DNA of 64,000 nucleotides, taken from contig JAKFCU010000028.1 of the NCBI GenBank assembly GCA_036676475.1, positions 1-64,000 of the forward strand. Direction: 5' to 3'. The stretch's first letter is position 1, and each line of letters begins with the position of its first letter. Below the pieces are notes generated by a model. That model was not told where the DNA came from. It saw only the letters and a list, made by a program, of their open reading frames with translations, and did no database searches. The position numbers and the translations under genes were made by a program. This stretch comes from LC029 sp036676475. Its GTDB lineage: Bacteria; Bacillota; Bacilli; Aneurinibacillales; RAOX-1. This document shows, piece after piece, positions 8,193 to 14,629 of the stretch.

Positions 8193-9125
8193 ATGAAAGA
8201 AATGATTATTCCTTTTGCTGTGGGTATTACTATTTTTCTATTTGGTATGCAAATCATGCGAATCGGCTTAAATAATTTGGCGGGAAATAAGCTAAAGGAT
8301 ATTTTGACCCGCTTTACCAAAACCCCTGTACATGGTTTTTTCACAGGAACAGTCATTACCATGCTGATGCAAAGCAGCAGTGCTGTCACCGTCATCACCA
8401 TCGGGTTGACCAATGCCAGGCTATTGACATTCCCCCAAACCATTGGCATTATACTTGGAACCAATATCGGGACCACTGTGACCACGCAGATCATTGCCCT
8501 TAATATTTCTGATTATGCCCTTCCACTCTTTCTCTTAGGGGCCTTATTATGGTTTCTTCCCATACATGCTCTGCGTTGTACCGGCCTTGCTATAGCTGGA
8601 TTTGGCTGCATTTTTTTGGGCATGGATGCCATGCAGATGATTGCTGAACCCATTCGGGATACAGGGATCTTTCGCGAGCTCGTCCTTATGGGCTCTGAAA
8701 ACAGCGTGATTGGCGTTTTAATCGGGACGGCCATGACAGCAGCGATACAAAGCAGCACAGCGACGACAGCGATTACTATGAGCTTTATTGGGGATCATTT
8801 GATTCCTTTAACCATGGCCATTGCGATTATTTTGGGGAGCAATATCGGAACCTGTATGACTGCGCTGATTGCCTCATTGGGAGGGAATACGGCGTCGGCA
8901 AGAGTAGCGTGGAGTCATATCATCTTGAATGTGGCAGGGGTTCTCTTCTTTATCCCCTTGATTAGCGTGCTGGCTTTAATTACCACAATGATGTCCGATT
9001 ATCCTCCAGCACAGGTAGCCCATGCCCAAACGATCTTTAATGTCATATGCTCCTTGGCCGTTTTGCCCTTTGCCCATGCCTTTGCTAAATTGATCGAGTT
9101 CATCATCCCACATAAAAGGTCTTAA
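8193..9125 (+). CDS. yqeW: Na/Pi cotransporter family protein (YqeW-like)
   Basis: A 310-residue multi-span membrane protein with the duplicated PNaS repeat: MLMQSSSAVTVITIGL in the first half and AAIQSSTATTAITMSF in the second, each with the QSS motif that forms the substrate site, and GTNIGTT/GSNIGTC partners. Only the transport core is present, without a C-terminal PhoU domain. AGGAGATG precedes the ATG. Its stop TAA is the start of a repeat copy. Confidence 0.9.
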   Translation: MKEMIIPFAVGITIFLFGMQIMRIGLNNLAGNKLKDILTRFTKTPVHGFFTGTVITMLMQSSSAVTVITIGLTNARLLTFPQTIGIILGTNIGTTVTTQIIALNISDYALPLFLLGALLWFLPIHALRCTGLAIAGFGCIFLGMDAMQMIAEPIRDTGIFRELVLMGSENSVIGVLIGTAMTAAIQSSTATTAITMSFIGDHLIPLTMAIAIILGSNIGTCMTALIASLGGNTASARVAWSHIILNVAGVLFFIPLISVLALITTMMSDYPPAQVAHAQTIFNVICSLAVLPFAHAFAKLIEFIIPHKRS

Positions 9126-9175
9126 GAAAGCTACTAATGCCAAAAGGCGTATGCGTATAATACTTTCCGATAAGT
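9123..9175 (+). repeat. Intergenic repeat, copy 3a (tandem pair)
   Basis: TAAGAAAGCTACTAATGCC, then TATGCGTATAATACTT and GATAAGTG. The opening TAA is the stop codon of the Na/Pi transporter gene. A second copy follows directly. Confidence 0.85.
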
Positions 9176-9176
9176 G

Positions 9177-9229
9177 TAAGAAAGCTACAATTGGCCTAGC
9201 CATTGCGTATAATACTTTCTGATAAGTGG
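9177..9229 (+). repeat. Intergenic repeat, copy 3b (tandem pair)
   Basis: TAAGAAAGCTACAATTGGCC, then TTGCGTATAATACTT and GATAAGTGG. It overlaps the end of copy 3a by sharing the junction bases. Confidence 0.82.
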
Positions 9230-9251
9230 TAAATAAGTATAGCGAAAGTAA

Positions 9252-9292
9252 AAAAGATGCCCCTTTATCACTTCTGGGTCATCCTTTTTTAA
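9252..9292 (-). terminator. Probable terminator of deoC
   Basis: AAAAAGATGCCCC pairs imperfectly with GGGTCATCCTTTTT. On the minus strand it directly follows deoC and leaves a T-rich tail. Confidence 0.65.
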
Positions 9293-9961
9293 TTAGTATC
9301 CTTGATCTTCAGCCTTTGTTCCCGACACAATCGACACTCCCGCACTAGCCCCGATACGGCTTGCACCGGCTTCAATCATGGACATTGCTGTTTCAAGATC
9401 TCGTACTCCACCAGAGGCTTTCACGCCTATTTCCGGTCCAACCGTTGCACGCATCAACTTGATGTGGGCGACGGTTGCCCCTCCTGGTCCAAATCCAGTT
9501 GAGGTCTTCACATAATGGGCACCTGCTTCAACGGAGATTCGGGATGCCTCTTGAATTTCTTGGTCATTTAGAAGCCCCGTTTCCAGGATAACCTTCACAA
9601 GAGCTTGATTGCCAGCTGCTTGCACAACGGAGACGATATCCCTTTTCACTAAAACCTTATCTCTCGACTTCAAAGCCCCAACATTTAATACCATGTCAAT
9701 TTCCGTTGCTCCGTGTTCTACCGCCTGCTTGGTTTCAAACGCTTTCACTTCTGGGGTTGTGGCTCCCAAGGGAAATCCAACCACCGTAGCTACTTTTACA
9801 TCCGTACCTGTTAATTGCTCAGCGCAGAGTTTAACCCATGTAGGGTTTACACAAACTGCAGCAAAATCATAGTCCTTTGCTTCCTGACACAACTGAAGGA
9901 TTTGCTGTTCTGTTACTTCTGGTTTTAATATCGTATGATCTATGTACTTGTTCAGTTTCAA
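9293..9961 (-). CDS. deoC: Deoxyribose-phosphate aldolase
   Basis: A 222-residue TIM-barrel class I aldolase that cleaves 2-deoxyribose-5-phosphate to glyceraldehyde-3-phosphate and acetaldehyde in deoxynucleoside catabolism. The Schiff-base lysine is in HYVKTSTGFGPGG; VVGFPLGAT, EIDMVLNVGALKS and VKASGGVRD are also present. It starts with TTG at 9961, with GAAAGGA upstream, 5 nt after the Nudix gene stop, so the two are probably translationally coupled. Confidence 0.95.
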   Translation of the reverse strand: MKLNKYIDHTILKPEVTEQQILQLCQEAKDYDFAAVCVNPTWVKLCAEQLTGTDVKVATVVGFPLGATTPEVKAFETKQAVEHGATEIDMVLNVGALKSRDKVLVKRDIVSVVQAAGNQALVKVILETGLLNDQEIQEASRISVEAGAHYVKTSTGFGPGGATVAHIKLMRATVGPEIGVKASGGVRDLETAMSMIEAGASRIGASAGVSIVSGTKAEDQGY

Positions 9962-9966
9962 TTCGT

Positions 9967-10395
9967 TTATCCTTTCTTCAAATTTAATAAGGTAAATGCT
10001 TTATCGATGACAGAATGGTTATTCTCATAGCCATTCTTCATTTGCATCGTCCATGCTTCAGAGGGTTGCATCCACTTTACCTTATTAATTTCTTCTAGTT
10101 GCGGGACAGGATCCCCGGAGATGGCTTCAACTAAAAAATAATGCACTTCTTTATTAATCTGCCCAAATTGAGGATGATAATATTGATAGTAAATAACTTC
10201 CAAGGCTTCCACGATCCGTCCTTCAATTCCGGTTTCTTCCTTCACTTCCCGAAGGGCAGTCTGCTCCATGGTTTCGCCTGATTCTTGTTTACCTTTAGGT
10301 AGGGATACCTTCATGTAACGATCTTCAATAACTAATAATTGCAGCCCTTTAGCTTCCCTACGGTATACAACTCCTCCTGCCGATATCTCCTTCAA
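9967..10395 (-). CDS. Nudix hydrolase
   Basis: A 142-residue Nudix protein. The 23-residue Nudix signature is complete: it starts GKQESGETMEQTALREV and ends KEETGI, with the Glu residues that bind the metal. Sequence context (AGGVVYRRE, LPKGKQESGE, YFLVEA) resembles diadenosine polyphosphate or NDP hydrolases of the MutT type; the substrate cannot be told. I prefer the TTG at 10395 because AAAGGGTGAT lies 5 nt upstream. A second TTG at 10428 extends the frame without a good site. Confidence 0.85.
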   Translation of the reverse strand: MKEISAGGVVYRREAKGLQLLVIEDRYMKVSLPKGKQESGETMEQTALREVKEETGIEGRIVEALEVIYYQYYHPQFGQINKEVHYFLVEAISGDPVPQLEEINKVKWMQPSEAWTMQMKNGYENNHSVIDKAFTLLNLKKG

Positions 10396-10470
10396 TTCGA
10401 TCACCCTTTTCTGATCCCAGATCTGCAATGACTTTCTCTTATTTTAACCTTTATTAACCAAGAAAAAAAG

Positions 10471-10522
10471 TAAGAAAGCTACTAATGTAGAATTTATGCG
10501 TATAATACTTTCTGATAAGTAC
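10471..10522 (+). repeat. Intergenic repeat, copy 4
   Basis: TAAGAAAGCTACTAATGTAG, then TATGCGTATAATACTT and GATAAGTAC. It lies between the Nudix gene and the accessory island. Confidence 0.85.
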
Positions 10523-10592
10523 AAAGAAATACAAATAAGATATCTTGATTAACATTATCAAGACCTAATTTAAAAGAAATACAAGAAAATAA

Positions 10593-10642
10593 GGGGGCAT
10601 GACATATTAGCTATGGCTAATATGTCATGCCCCCGTTTTTTT
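10593..10642. terminator. Long perfect hairpin, bidirectional terminator
   Basis: A 19-bp perfect stem (10593-10611 with 10616-10634) with loop TATG. On the plus strand GTTTTTTTATT follows; on the minus strand TTATTTTC follows. The only gene that runs into it is the one ending at 10737 on the minus strand. Confidence 0.85.
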
Positions 10643-10736
10643 ATTGAACTTTCGAATCCCGTCCATGAAGCCCTACTTCACCACAGAATATGAAAGATTA
10701 TTTCGTTCTTTCATAGTAGCTTAATAACTTGCGGAA

Positions 10737-11051
10737 CTAATCACTGAAATCTTTAAACAGTGATTCTAACTCTTTAACATCATAATAGTTTCCATCACTT
10801 ATGAATTTTTCAATATCCACCGTACCATCTTCCATAAATTCGATTTCCCACCGTTGACCCGGTACTGCTACCTCAACCATAATACTTTCGTTTCTTACTT
10901 TGTTCAGTTTGTAAAATATACTGCTTTCCTCTAATTTATTAAGAAAATTGATAAATTCTTTAAGACCAGCCAAATCCTCACCCCACATCCACATTCTTAT
11001 GGCACTATCGATCCTCGTTAGCGAAATAAATGATCTACAAGATCTTATCAT
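10737..11051 (-). CDS. Uncharacterised protein, possible immunity-type
   Basis: A 104-residue soluble protein of unknown function. It has a helical N-terminal half (SAIRMWMWGEDLAGLKEFIN) and an acidic C-terminal half (RWEIEFMEDGTVDIEKFISD, LESLFKDFSD). The look is that of small immunity-like proteins found as orphans in Bacillales, but this is only an impression. I set the start at 11051, one base after the stop of the upstream gene and 6 nt behind AAGGAAAG, so the two genes form a coupled pair. Confidence 0.7.
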   Translation of the reverse strand: MIRSCRSFISLTRIDSAIRMWMWGEDLAGLKEFINFLNKLEESSIFYKLNKVRNESIMVEVAVPGQRWEIEFMEDGTVDIEKFISDGNYYDVKELESLFKDFSD

Positions 11052-11052
11052 T

Positions 11053-11517
11053 TTATCTTTCCTTAGTCTCATTCAATCGCTTAGACAATAGTTCCTTAAG
11101 TTCCTCAGTAAATTCAACATAAAATGTATCCGAAGCAAGTCCACTTCCTTCCCACCCCATACCAGTGAATAAGACATTAACTCCACTTCTTATCTCAATC
11201 AACATATCTCTGCCTGAACGTTCAAGGAATGATAATGGGTCATTGTGAGATGTTACCTGAACAATTTTGCCTTTTTTCAATTCTCCAAATACAAACCTAA
11301 TCTCATTAGGGTCTGTTACATCCACAAACTTCCGATTACCACCTTCTGTATGATAATAGCGAATTTGCATCGGCAACTTGTAATCATCCCAATCAGCGTT
11401 TGTTATGTAGTCTCGCTCGAAATTAAAAGGACTGTATAAGTAATTATTAAAGTAAATCAATACACCTAGTATCGAAATTACTACAACTGAAGCCGAAATA
11501 AATAATATTTTTTTCAT
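11053..11517 (-). CDS. Membrane-anchored hypothetical protein
   Basis: A 154-residue protein with one N-terminal transmembrane or uncleaved signal segment (ILFISASVVVISILGVLIYF) and a soluble domain outside, containing IRYYHTEGGNRKFVDVTDPNEI and a DTFYVEFTEELKELL end. I do not recognise the family. It is the first gene of a two-gene unit with the 104-residue protein. Both are AT-rich relative to the housekeeping genes around them. Confidence 0.7.
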   Translation of the reverse strand: MKKILFISASVVVISILGVLIYFNNYLYSPFNFERDYITNADWDDYKLPMQIRYYHTEGGNRKFVDVTDPNEIRFVFGELKKGKIVQVTSHNDPLSFLERSGRDMLIEIRSGVNVLFTGMGWEGSGLASDTFYVEFTEELKELLSKRLNETKER

Positions 11518-11749
11518 GTAGCCTCCAGTAAGCGAATAAATGTATCTTTATTTTAATTGTACATTATTTTTACTTTAACCAGAGCTATATCGAACAGTTC
11601 TTATTGAAGTAACCTGCCAGTTAGCAAAGCAAAAAGCAGGGGACGGATGCCGATCCCGTTCCCCTGCTATCGATCTCCGTTAGTTCAATATGACAATAAA
11701 ATAACTTTTATAGTAAAATATTAGTATTTGCAAAAGGAGGCTCGTTCTT

Positions 11750-12370
11750 ATGAATATTTTACTTTTAGGTGCAACTGGACGAGTTGGAAGTCAAATCGTT
11801 ACTTATGCCCTGCATGACAGACATCATGTTACTGTATTAGTTCGCACTCCAGAGAAGATTCAACTAAATAATGAAAATTTAACCATTATTCAAGGGAATG
11901 TTTTAATTAAAGATGATATCGTACGTGCAATGCATGGGATTGATGTAGTTATTAGTGCACTAAATACTGATGGCACAACCACTCTATCAGAAAGTATGCC
12001 ACTTATTATCGAAGCAATGGAAAACGAAGGTATAAAACGAATAATAACTATAGGAACTGCAGGTATCCTGCAAAGTAGAACCACGCCAGATTCTCTGCGT
12101 TATCAATCAAGTGAATCAAAGCGTAAGTCAACCCGTGCAGCGAAAGAACATCATAAAGTTTACGATATGCTCAAACAATCAACCCTCAAATGGACGATTG
12201 TCTGTCCTACGTACTTGCCGGATGGAGAAAGGGTAGGCAAATATCGAATAGACCGAAATTTTTTGCCGGAGGGTGGAGTTGAAATATCCGTACCGGATAC
12301 AGCAGAATTTACATTTAGACAGATAAAAACAAGCGATTATATAAAATCACGTGTAGGTATCGCCTACTAA
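11750..12370 (+). CDS. NAD(P)-binding atypical SDR (NmrA-like)
   Basis: A 206-residue single Rossmann-domain protein with the nucleotide loop LLLGATGRVGSQIV at 4-17, DVVISAL after the fourth strand and IITIGTAGIL. This is the SDR_a5/NAD(P)H-binding family, often linked to oxidative stress or acting as a reductase with unknown substrate; the usual catalytic YxxxK is not obvious. AAAAGGAGGC lies 8 nt before the ATG. It borders the repeat-bounded element on its right. Confidence 0.85.
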   Translation: MNILLLGATGRVGSQIVTYALHDRHHVTVLVRTPEKIQLNNENLTIIQGNVLIKDDIVRAMHGIDVVISALNTDGTTTLSESMPLIIEAMENEGIKRIITIGTAGILQSRTTPDSLRYQSSESKRKSTRAAKEHHKVYDMLKQSTLKWTIVCPTYLPDGERVGKYRIDRNFLPEGGVEISVPDTAEFTFRQIKTSDYIKSRVGIAY

Positions 12371-12517
12371 TAATATTCTTAAACTACTTTCAAATTGGAT
12401 TAACTCGTTTGTTGAAAAAGAAAATAAGATGCGGCAACAATCTACCATCTTCAACTAAAGTCCCTTTCTGTTATATCTAAATTATGAATTAGAGTCTAAA
12501 AATCACAAGGAATTATA

Positions 12518-12568
12518 AGTAAAGGAGATGTTGTAAAAATTTAACGGGTTCTCTTTTGAGGTGCAAAA
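12518..12568 (+). repeat. Left terminal inverted repeat
   Basis: Inverted partner of 14394-14446. The inner 26 bases (12542-12567) match with one mismatch; the outer part is less exact. Confidence 0.75.
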
Positions 12569-12592
12569 TTAAATTCCACAATACATTTTTAG

Positions 12593-12624
12593 CGTGAATT
12601 CACACATGAATTCACGTTTTTTAT
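12593..12624 (+). terminator. Terminator-like palindrome inside the element's left end
   Basis: CGTGAATTCA, 4-nt loop CACA, TGAATTCACG, then TTTTTTATTT. A perfect 10-bp stem with a T-run. It could block transcription entering the element from the left. Confidence 0.75.
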
Positions 12625-12697
12625 TTCCTTGGTATTACTGCACTCTTTGGTATTTTTCTTTAAATTCAAGCAAGAATTCGCATACTATTTCTCGAAT

Positions 12698-13087
12698 ATG
12701 GAAAAAATTATTGTACAGTGTGAATTTAACTGTGAATTATTATGTGGTTTTCTTTGTGAATTTGGAAGGAGAACAGATATAGAGTTTATTAAACCTAAGA
12801 AAACCCAAGGACGAAAAGTTAACTGGATAATGTCTGAACACACCAGAGCAATCGTTAAATACTATGCTCAATACACTGAATATAGCGAGGATGAAGTTGT
12901 GGATACATTTTTAAAAAAATTACTCAAAGATGAAGATTTTATGGAGTGGATTCAGAAGAAGCGTTTTAACAAACGAATTACAGACCAGCTCTTAATCAAT
13001 GTTGAGGAAAAGTCCCCGCACCATCGTGAATTCATTCATGAGTTAGTGGGCTTTTTTAGTGGTTTAAAAATACAGATATTTATATGA
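12698..13087 (+). CDS. Unknown element-borne protein
   Basis: About 129 residues if translation starts at the ATG at 12698 (MEKIIVQCEFN). There is no good ribosome binding site there, so the true start is uncertain; GGAAGGAGAA lies further in, near 12765. The conserved-looking core is KKTQGRKVNWIMSEHT, RAIVKYYAQYTEYSEDEVVD and FMEWIQKKRFNKRI, all helical and basic, with a DNA-associated look. It resembles small ORFs I associate with insertion elements in Bacillaceae, a low-certainty recollection. Its stop overlaps the next start (ATGA). Confidence 0.55.
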   Translation: MEKIIVQCEFNCELLCGFLCEFGRRTDIEFIKPKKTQGRKVNWIMSEHTRAIVKYYAQYTEYSEDEVVDTFLKKLLKDEDFMEWIQKKRFNKRITDQLLINVEEKSPHHREFIHELVGFFSGLKIQIFI

Positions 13088-13524
13088 AAATTAATTTAAG
13101 GAGGAAGAAGAACAACTTTTCTAAATTGAAAATACTTGCTACCAAAGAAGATAATATTGTTGTTATTGAAAGTCCCATCACTGGCACCGAGTTGTCGGAG
13201 CGTAAAAAAGATTATCCTCTCCTTTTCCCCTCAGACTTTGCAAAAAATTATCGTGACCTACTGTTTCAACCCGTGAAATTTCACTTCAAAGGTCAACCCT
13301 TCCTCATTCAATTTAATCGTTGTACAAATCCCTTCTACAAATGGTTTGGTGAAACCCAAAAGAGATTCGAGGATTTAAAATACAAGCCTAGCCGATATAA
13401 AATTGCCGGAAGTGCGAAGCATAATACTCTGGCTATACAATGCAACCCTGATCCTACTGGTTCAATATTAGGCACAACTTGGAATTGTACTTTCGTTGAA
13501 CAAGTTTTAAATTTAACATTTTAA
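13084..13524 (+). pseudogene. Transposase-like protein, probably truncated
   Basis: A 146-residue ORF starting in the ATGA overlap with the gene before it. Recognisable segments are FNRCTNPFYKWFGETQKRFE, KPSRYKIAG and IQCNPDPTGS, with spaced Cys residues suggesting the N-terminal zinc-binding part of an insertion-element protein. It ends abruptly at NCTFVEQVLNLTF and is followed by a terminator, with no catalytic domain after it. I infer a deletion derivative; the family name is not certain. Confidence 0.45.
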
Positions 13525-13530
13525 AGTAAG

Positions 13531-13565
13531 AGCATTTCTTTGTAATGAGAAATGCTTTTTATTTT
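13531..13565 (+). terminator. Terminator after the transposase-like ORF
   Basis: AGCATTTCT / AGAAATGCT, 9-bp stem, followed by TTTTTATTTTT. Confidence 0.85.
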
Positions 13566-13623
13566 TGTCAAAATCAAAGGGATATTTAAATAACAATAAT
13601 AATATAACAAAAAACAATATTAA

Positions 13624-13650
13624 TTTATTGTAAAACGATAAATGATATGA
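13624..13650 (+). promoter_or_regulatory. Possible operator and promoter of the DUF2975 gene
   Basis: TTTATTGTAAAACGATAAA at 13624-13642 is an imperfect palindrome (TTTAT...ATAAA), followed by TATGATAAAAT, a usable -10 region. An HTH partner normally encoded next to DUF2975 genes could bind here; that is inference. Confidence 0.45.
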
Positions 13651-13688
13651 TAAAATCATGTTGTCATTAAATAAGTGAGGTGTTTTAA

Positions 13689-14171
13689 ATGAATGTTAAA
13701 CGAGGTTCAACCACTTTCTTAAAGGTAATTATTTTTCTGACTGGAATTGCATTGCTTGCCGTGTGTATATTTTTGTTGCCTGAAGCAGCCAGAAGAGACG
13801 CGATAGAGCGTCCGGGTGATTATTCGCTATATCCACTTTTGGTATGTGCATATGGAATATGTATTACATTTTCTGTAGCGTTGTATCAAGTATTTAAACT
13901 TTTAACCTATATCGAAAAGAACAATGCTTTCTCTGAGTTATCTCTTCAATCTTTGAAGGTAATAAAAAAATGCGCTTTTACTGTCATTTTCTTCATTTTG
14001 TTAGCAATAGTTTATTTAAGGGTGCGTGCTCAATTCACAGGTGATGATGCAGCAGGTCCAATATCACTAGGTCTAATGGGCATTTTGGCAACAAGTATCA
14101 TCGCAGCCATTGTGGACGTACTTCAAAAGCCATTAAAAAATATCCTAGAATTAAAACCAGAAAATGATTAA
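13689..14171 (+). CDS. DUF2975 family membrane protein (YoaS-like)
   Basis: A 160-residue integral membrane protein with four hydrophobic spans (about 12-32, 47-67, 92-112, 125-145). The family signature FKLLTYIEKNNAFSELSLQS sits between spans 2 and 3, and the C-terminus LQKPLKNILELKPEND is typical. Function is unknown; the family is normally encoded just upstream of a small XRE-type repressor (YozG-like). Here that partner is reduced to its last codons. GTGAGGTG lies before the ATG. Confidence 0.85.
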   Translation: MNVKRGSTTFLKVIIFLTGIALLAVCIFLLPEAARRDAIERPGDYSLYPLLVCAYGICITFSVALYQVFKLLTYIEKNNAFSELSLQSLKVIKKCAFTVIFFILLAIVYLRVRAQFTGDDAAGPISLGLMGILATSIIAAIVDVLQKPLKNILELKPEND

Positions 14172-14196
14172 CGATTTGATATAGATTTAATTAGTG

Positions 14197-14235
14197 GGTG
14201 ATATTTTGGAGTACAAAAGTGACGAAGACACTTAA
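14197..14235 (+). pseudogene. Remnant (last 12 codons) of a YozG-like HTH regulator
   Basis: The frame GDILEYKSDEDT-stop starts 26 nt after the DUF2975 gene. GDILEY plus an acidic tail is the characteristic C-terminus of the small XRE regulators that accompany DUF2975 genes. Upstream in the same frame there is a stop after two codons, so the rest of the gene is gone. Confidence 0.6.
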
Positions 14236-14290
14236 TAAAAACAGACAACAACTTTCTTCAACCAACGGGATTAGATAGTGAAATTAAGAT

Positions 14291-14325
14291 GAAGGGATAG
14301 CGATTCGCTATCCCTTCTCTGCGTT
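14291..14325 (+). terminator. Terminator after the DUF2975 gene remnant
   Basis: GAAGGGATAGCG pairs perfectly with CGCTATCCCTTC (12 bp); the tail is only moderately T-rich. Confidence 0.75.
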
Positions 14326-14393
14326 TATTATTGTCATTTACTTAGAGAATTGCATTGATATTAGTGACAAAAAATGTGATGTGATTTTCAATG

Positions 14394-14446
14394 TTTGCAC
14401 CTCAAAAGGGAACCCGTTAGTAAAAATTAACATCTCTTTTTTTACT
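14394..14446 (-). repeat. Right terminal inverted repeat
   Basis: Inverted partner of 12518-12568; the inner part 14394-14419 matches with one mismatch. Confidence 0.75.
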
Positions 14447-14480
14447 AAACTGCCCATTAGCTCAGTAAGATTTAAAAAAA

Positions 14481-14521
14481 GCTCCATCGTTGTACATATA
14501 TACTATACACAACGAAAGAGC
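14481..14521. terminator. Possible terminator of mtaB
   Basis: GCTC..TCGTTGT pairs with ACAACGA..GAGC around a long AT loop, with A-run on the left and T-rich sequence on the right. It lies about 110 nt after mtaB. Confidence 0.5.
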
Positions 14522-14629
14522 CCAAATTTTTCGGTAATTTATTATGTCTTAGTCTTGATTTCCTTTATTGAACTATCTATCCTCTAATAATTATAGTCTA
14601 TTTAATAAAAACCAAGATATCCTTGTGAT

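Larger units (their letters stand above)
10429..10736. other. Non-coding stretch with repeat copy 4 and a long hairpin
   Basis: About 300 nt without a gene. It holds a repeat copy (10471-10522), a 19-bp perfect hairpin (10593-10634) and a smaller inverted repeat ATGAAAGA/TCTTTCAT near 10690-10714. Confidence 0.7.
12371..12697. other. Non-coding stretch holding the left end of the repeat-bounded element
   Basis: It contains the left inverted repeat (12518-12568) and a terminator-like palindrome (12593-12623). The first ~145 nt show nothing I can name. Confidence 0.6.
12518..14446. mobile_element. Putative 1.9-kb element bounded by ~50-bp terminal inverted repeats
   Basis: Segments at 12518-12568 and 14394-14446 are inverted copies of each other. 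Both begin AGTAAA and GAGATGTT on the outside and end AACGGGTTC(T/C)CTTTTGAG then GTGCAAA on the inside; the inner 26 positions differ at one base. Between them lie an unknown ORF, a transposase-like ORF that looks cut short, a DUF2975 gene and the remnant of its HTH partner. No complete transposase is present, so it is probably a defective transposon. No target-site duplication is evident. Confidence 0.6.
14236..14629. other. Non-coding stretch: element right end and terminators
   Basis: It contains a terminator (14291-14317), the right inverted repeat (14394-14446) and an interrupted stem (14481-14521). No gene is visible. Confidence 0.65.

Noticed and set aside
4933..10522. CRISPR array from the repeated ~50-bp units
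   Set aside because: The copies are dispersed between genes at irregular distances, vary in sequence, and have no regular unique spacers or cas genes nearby. Only one tandem pair exists.
10640..10665. tRNA T-loop-like TTCGAATCCC after the long hairpin
   Set aside because: The flanking bases do not form a T-stem and no acceptor, D or anticodon arms can be drawn around it.
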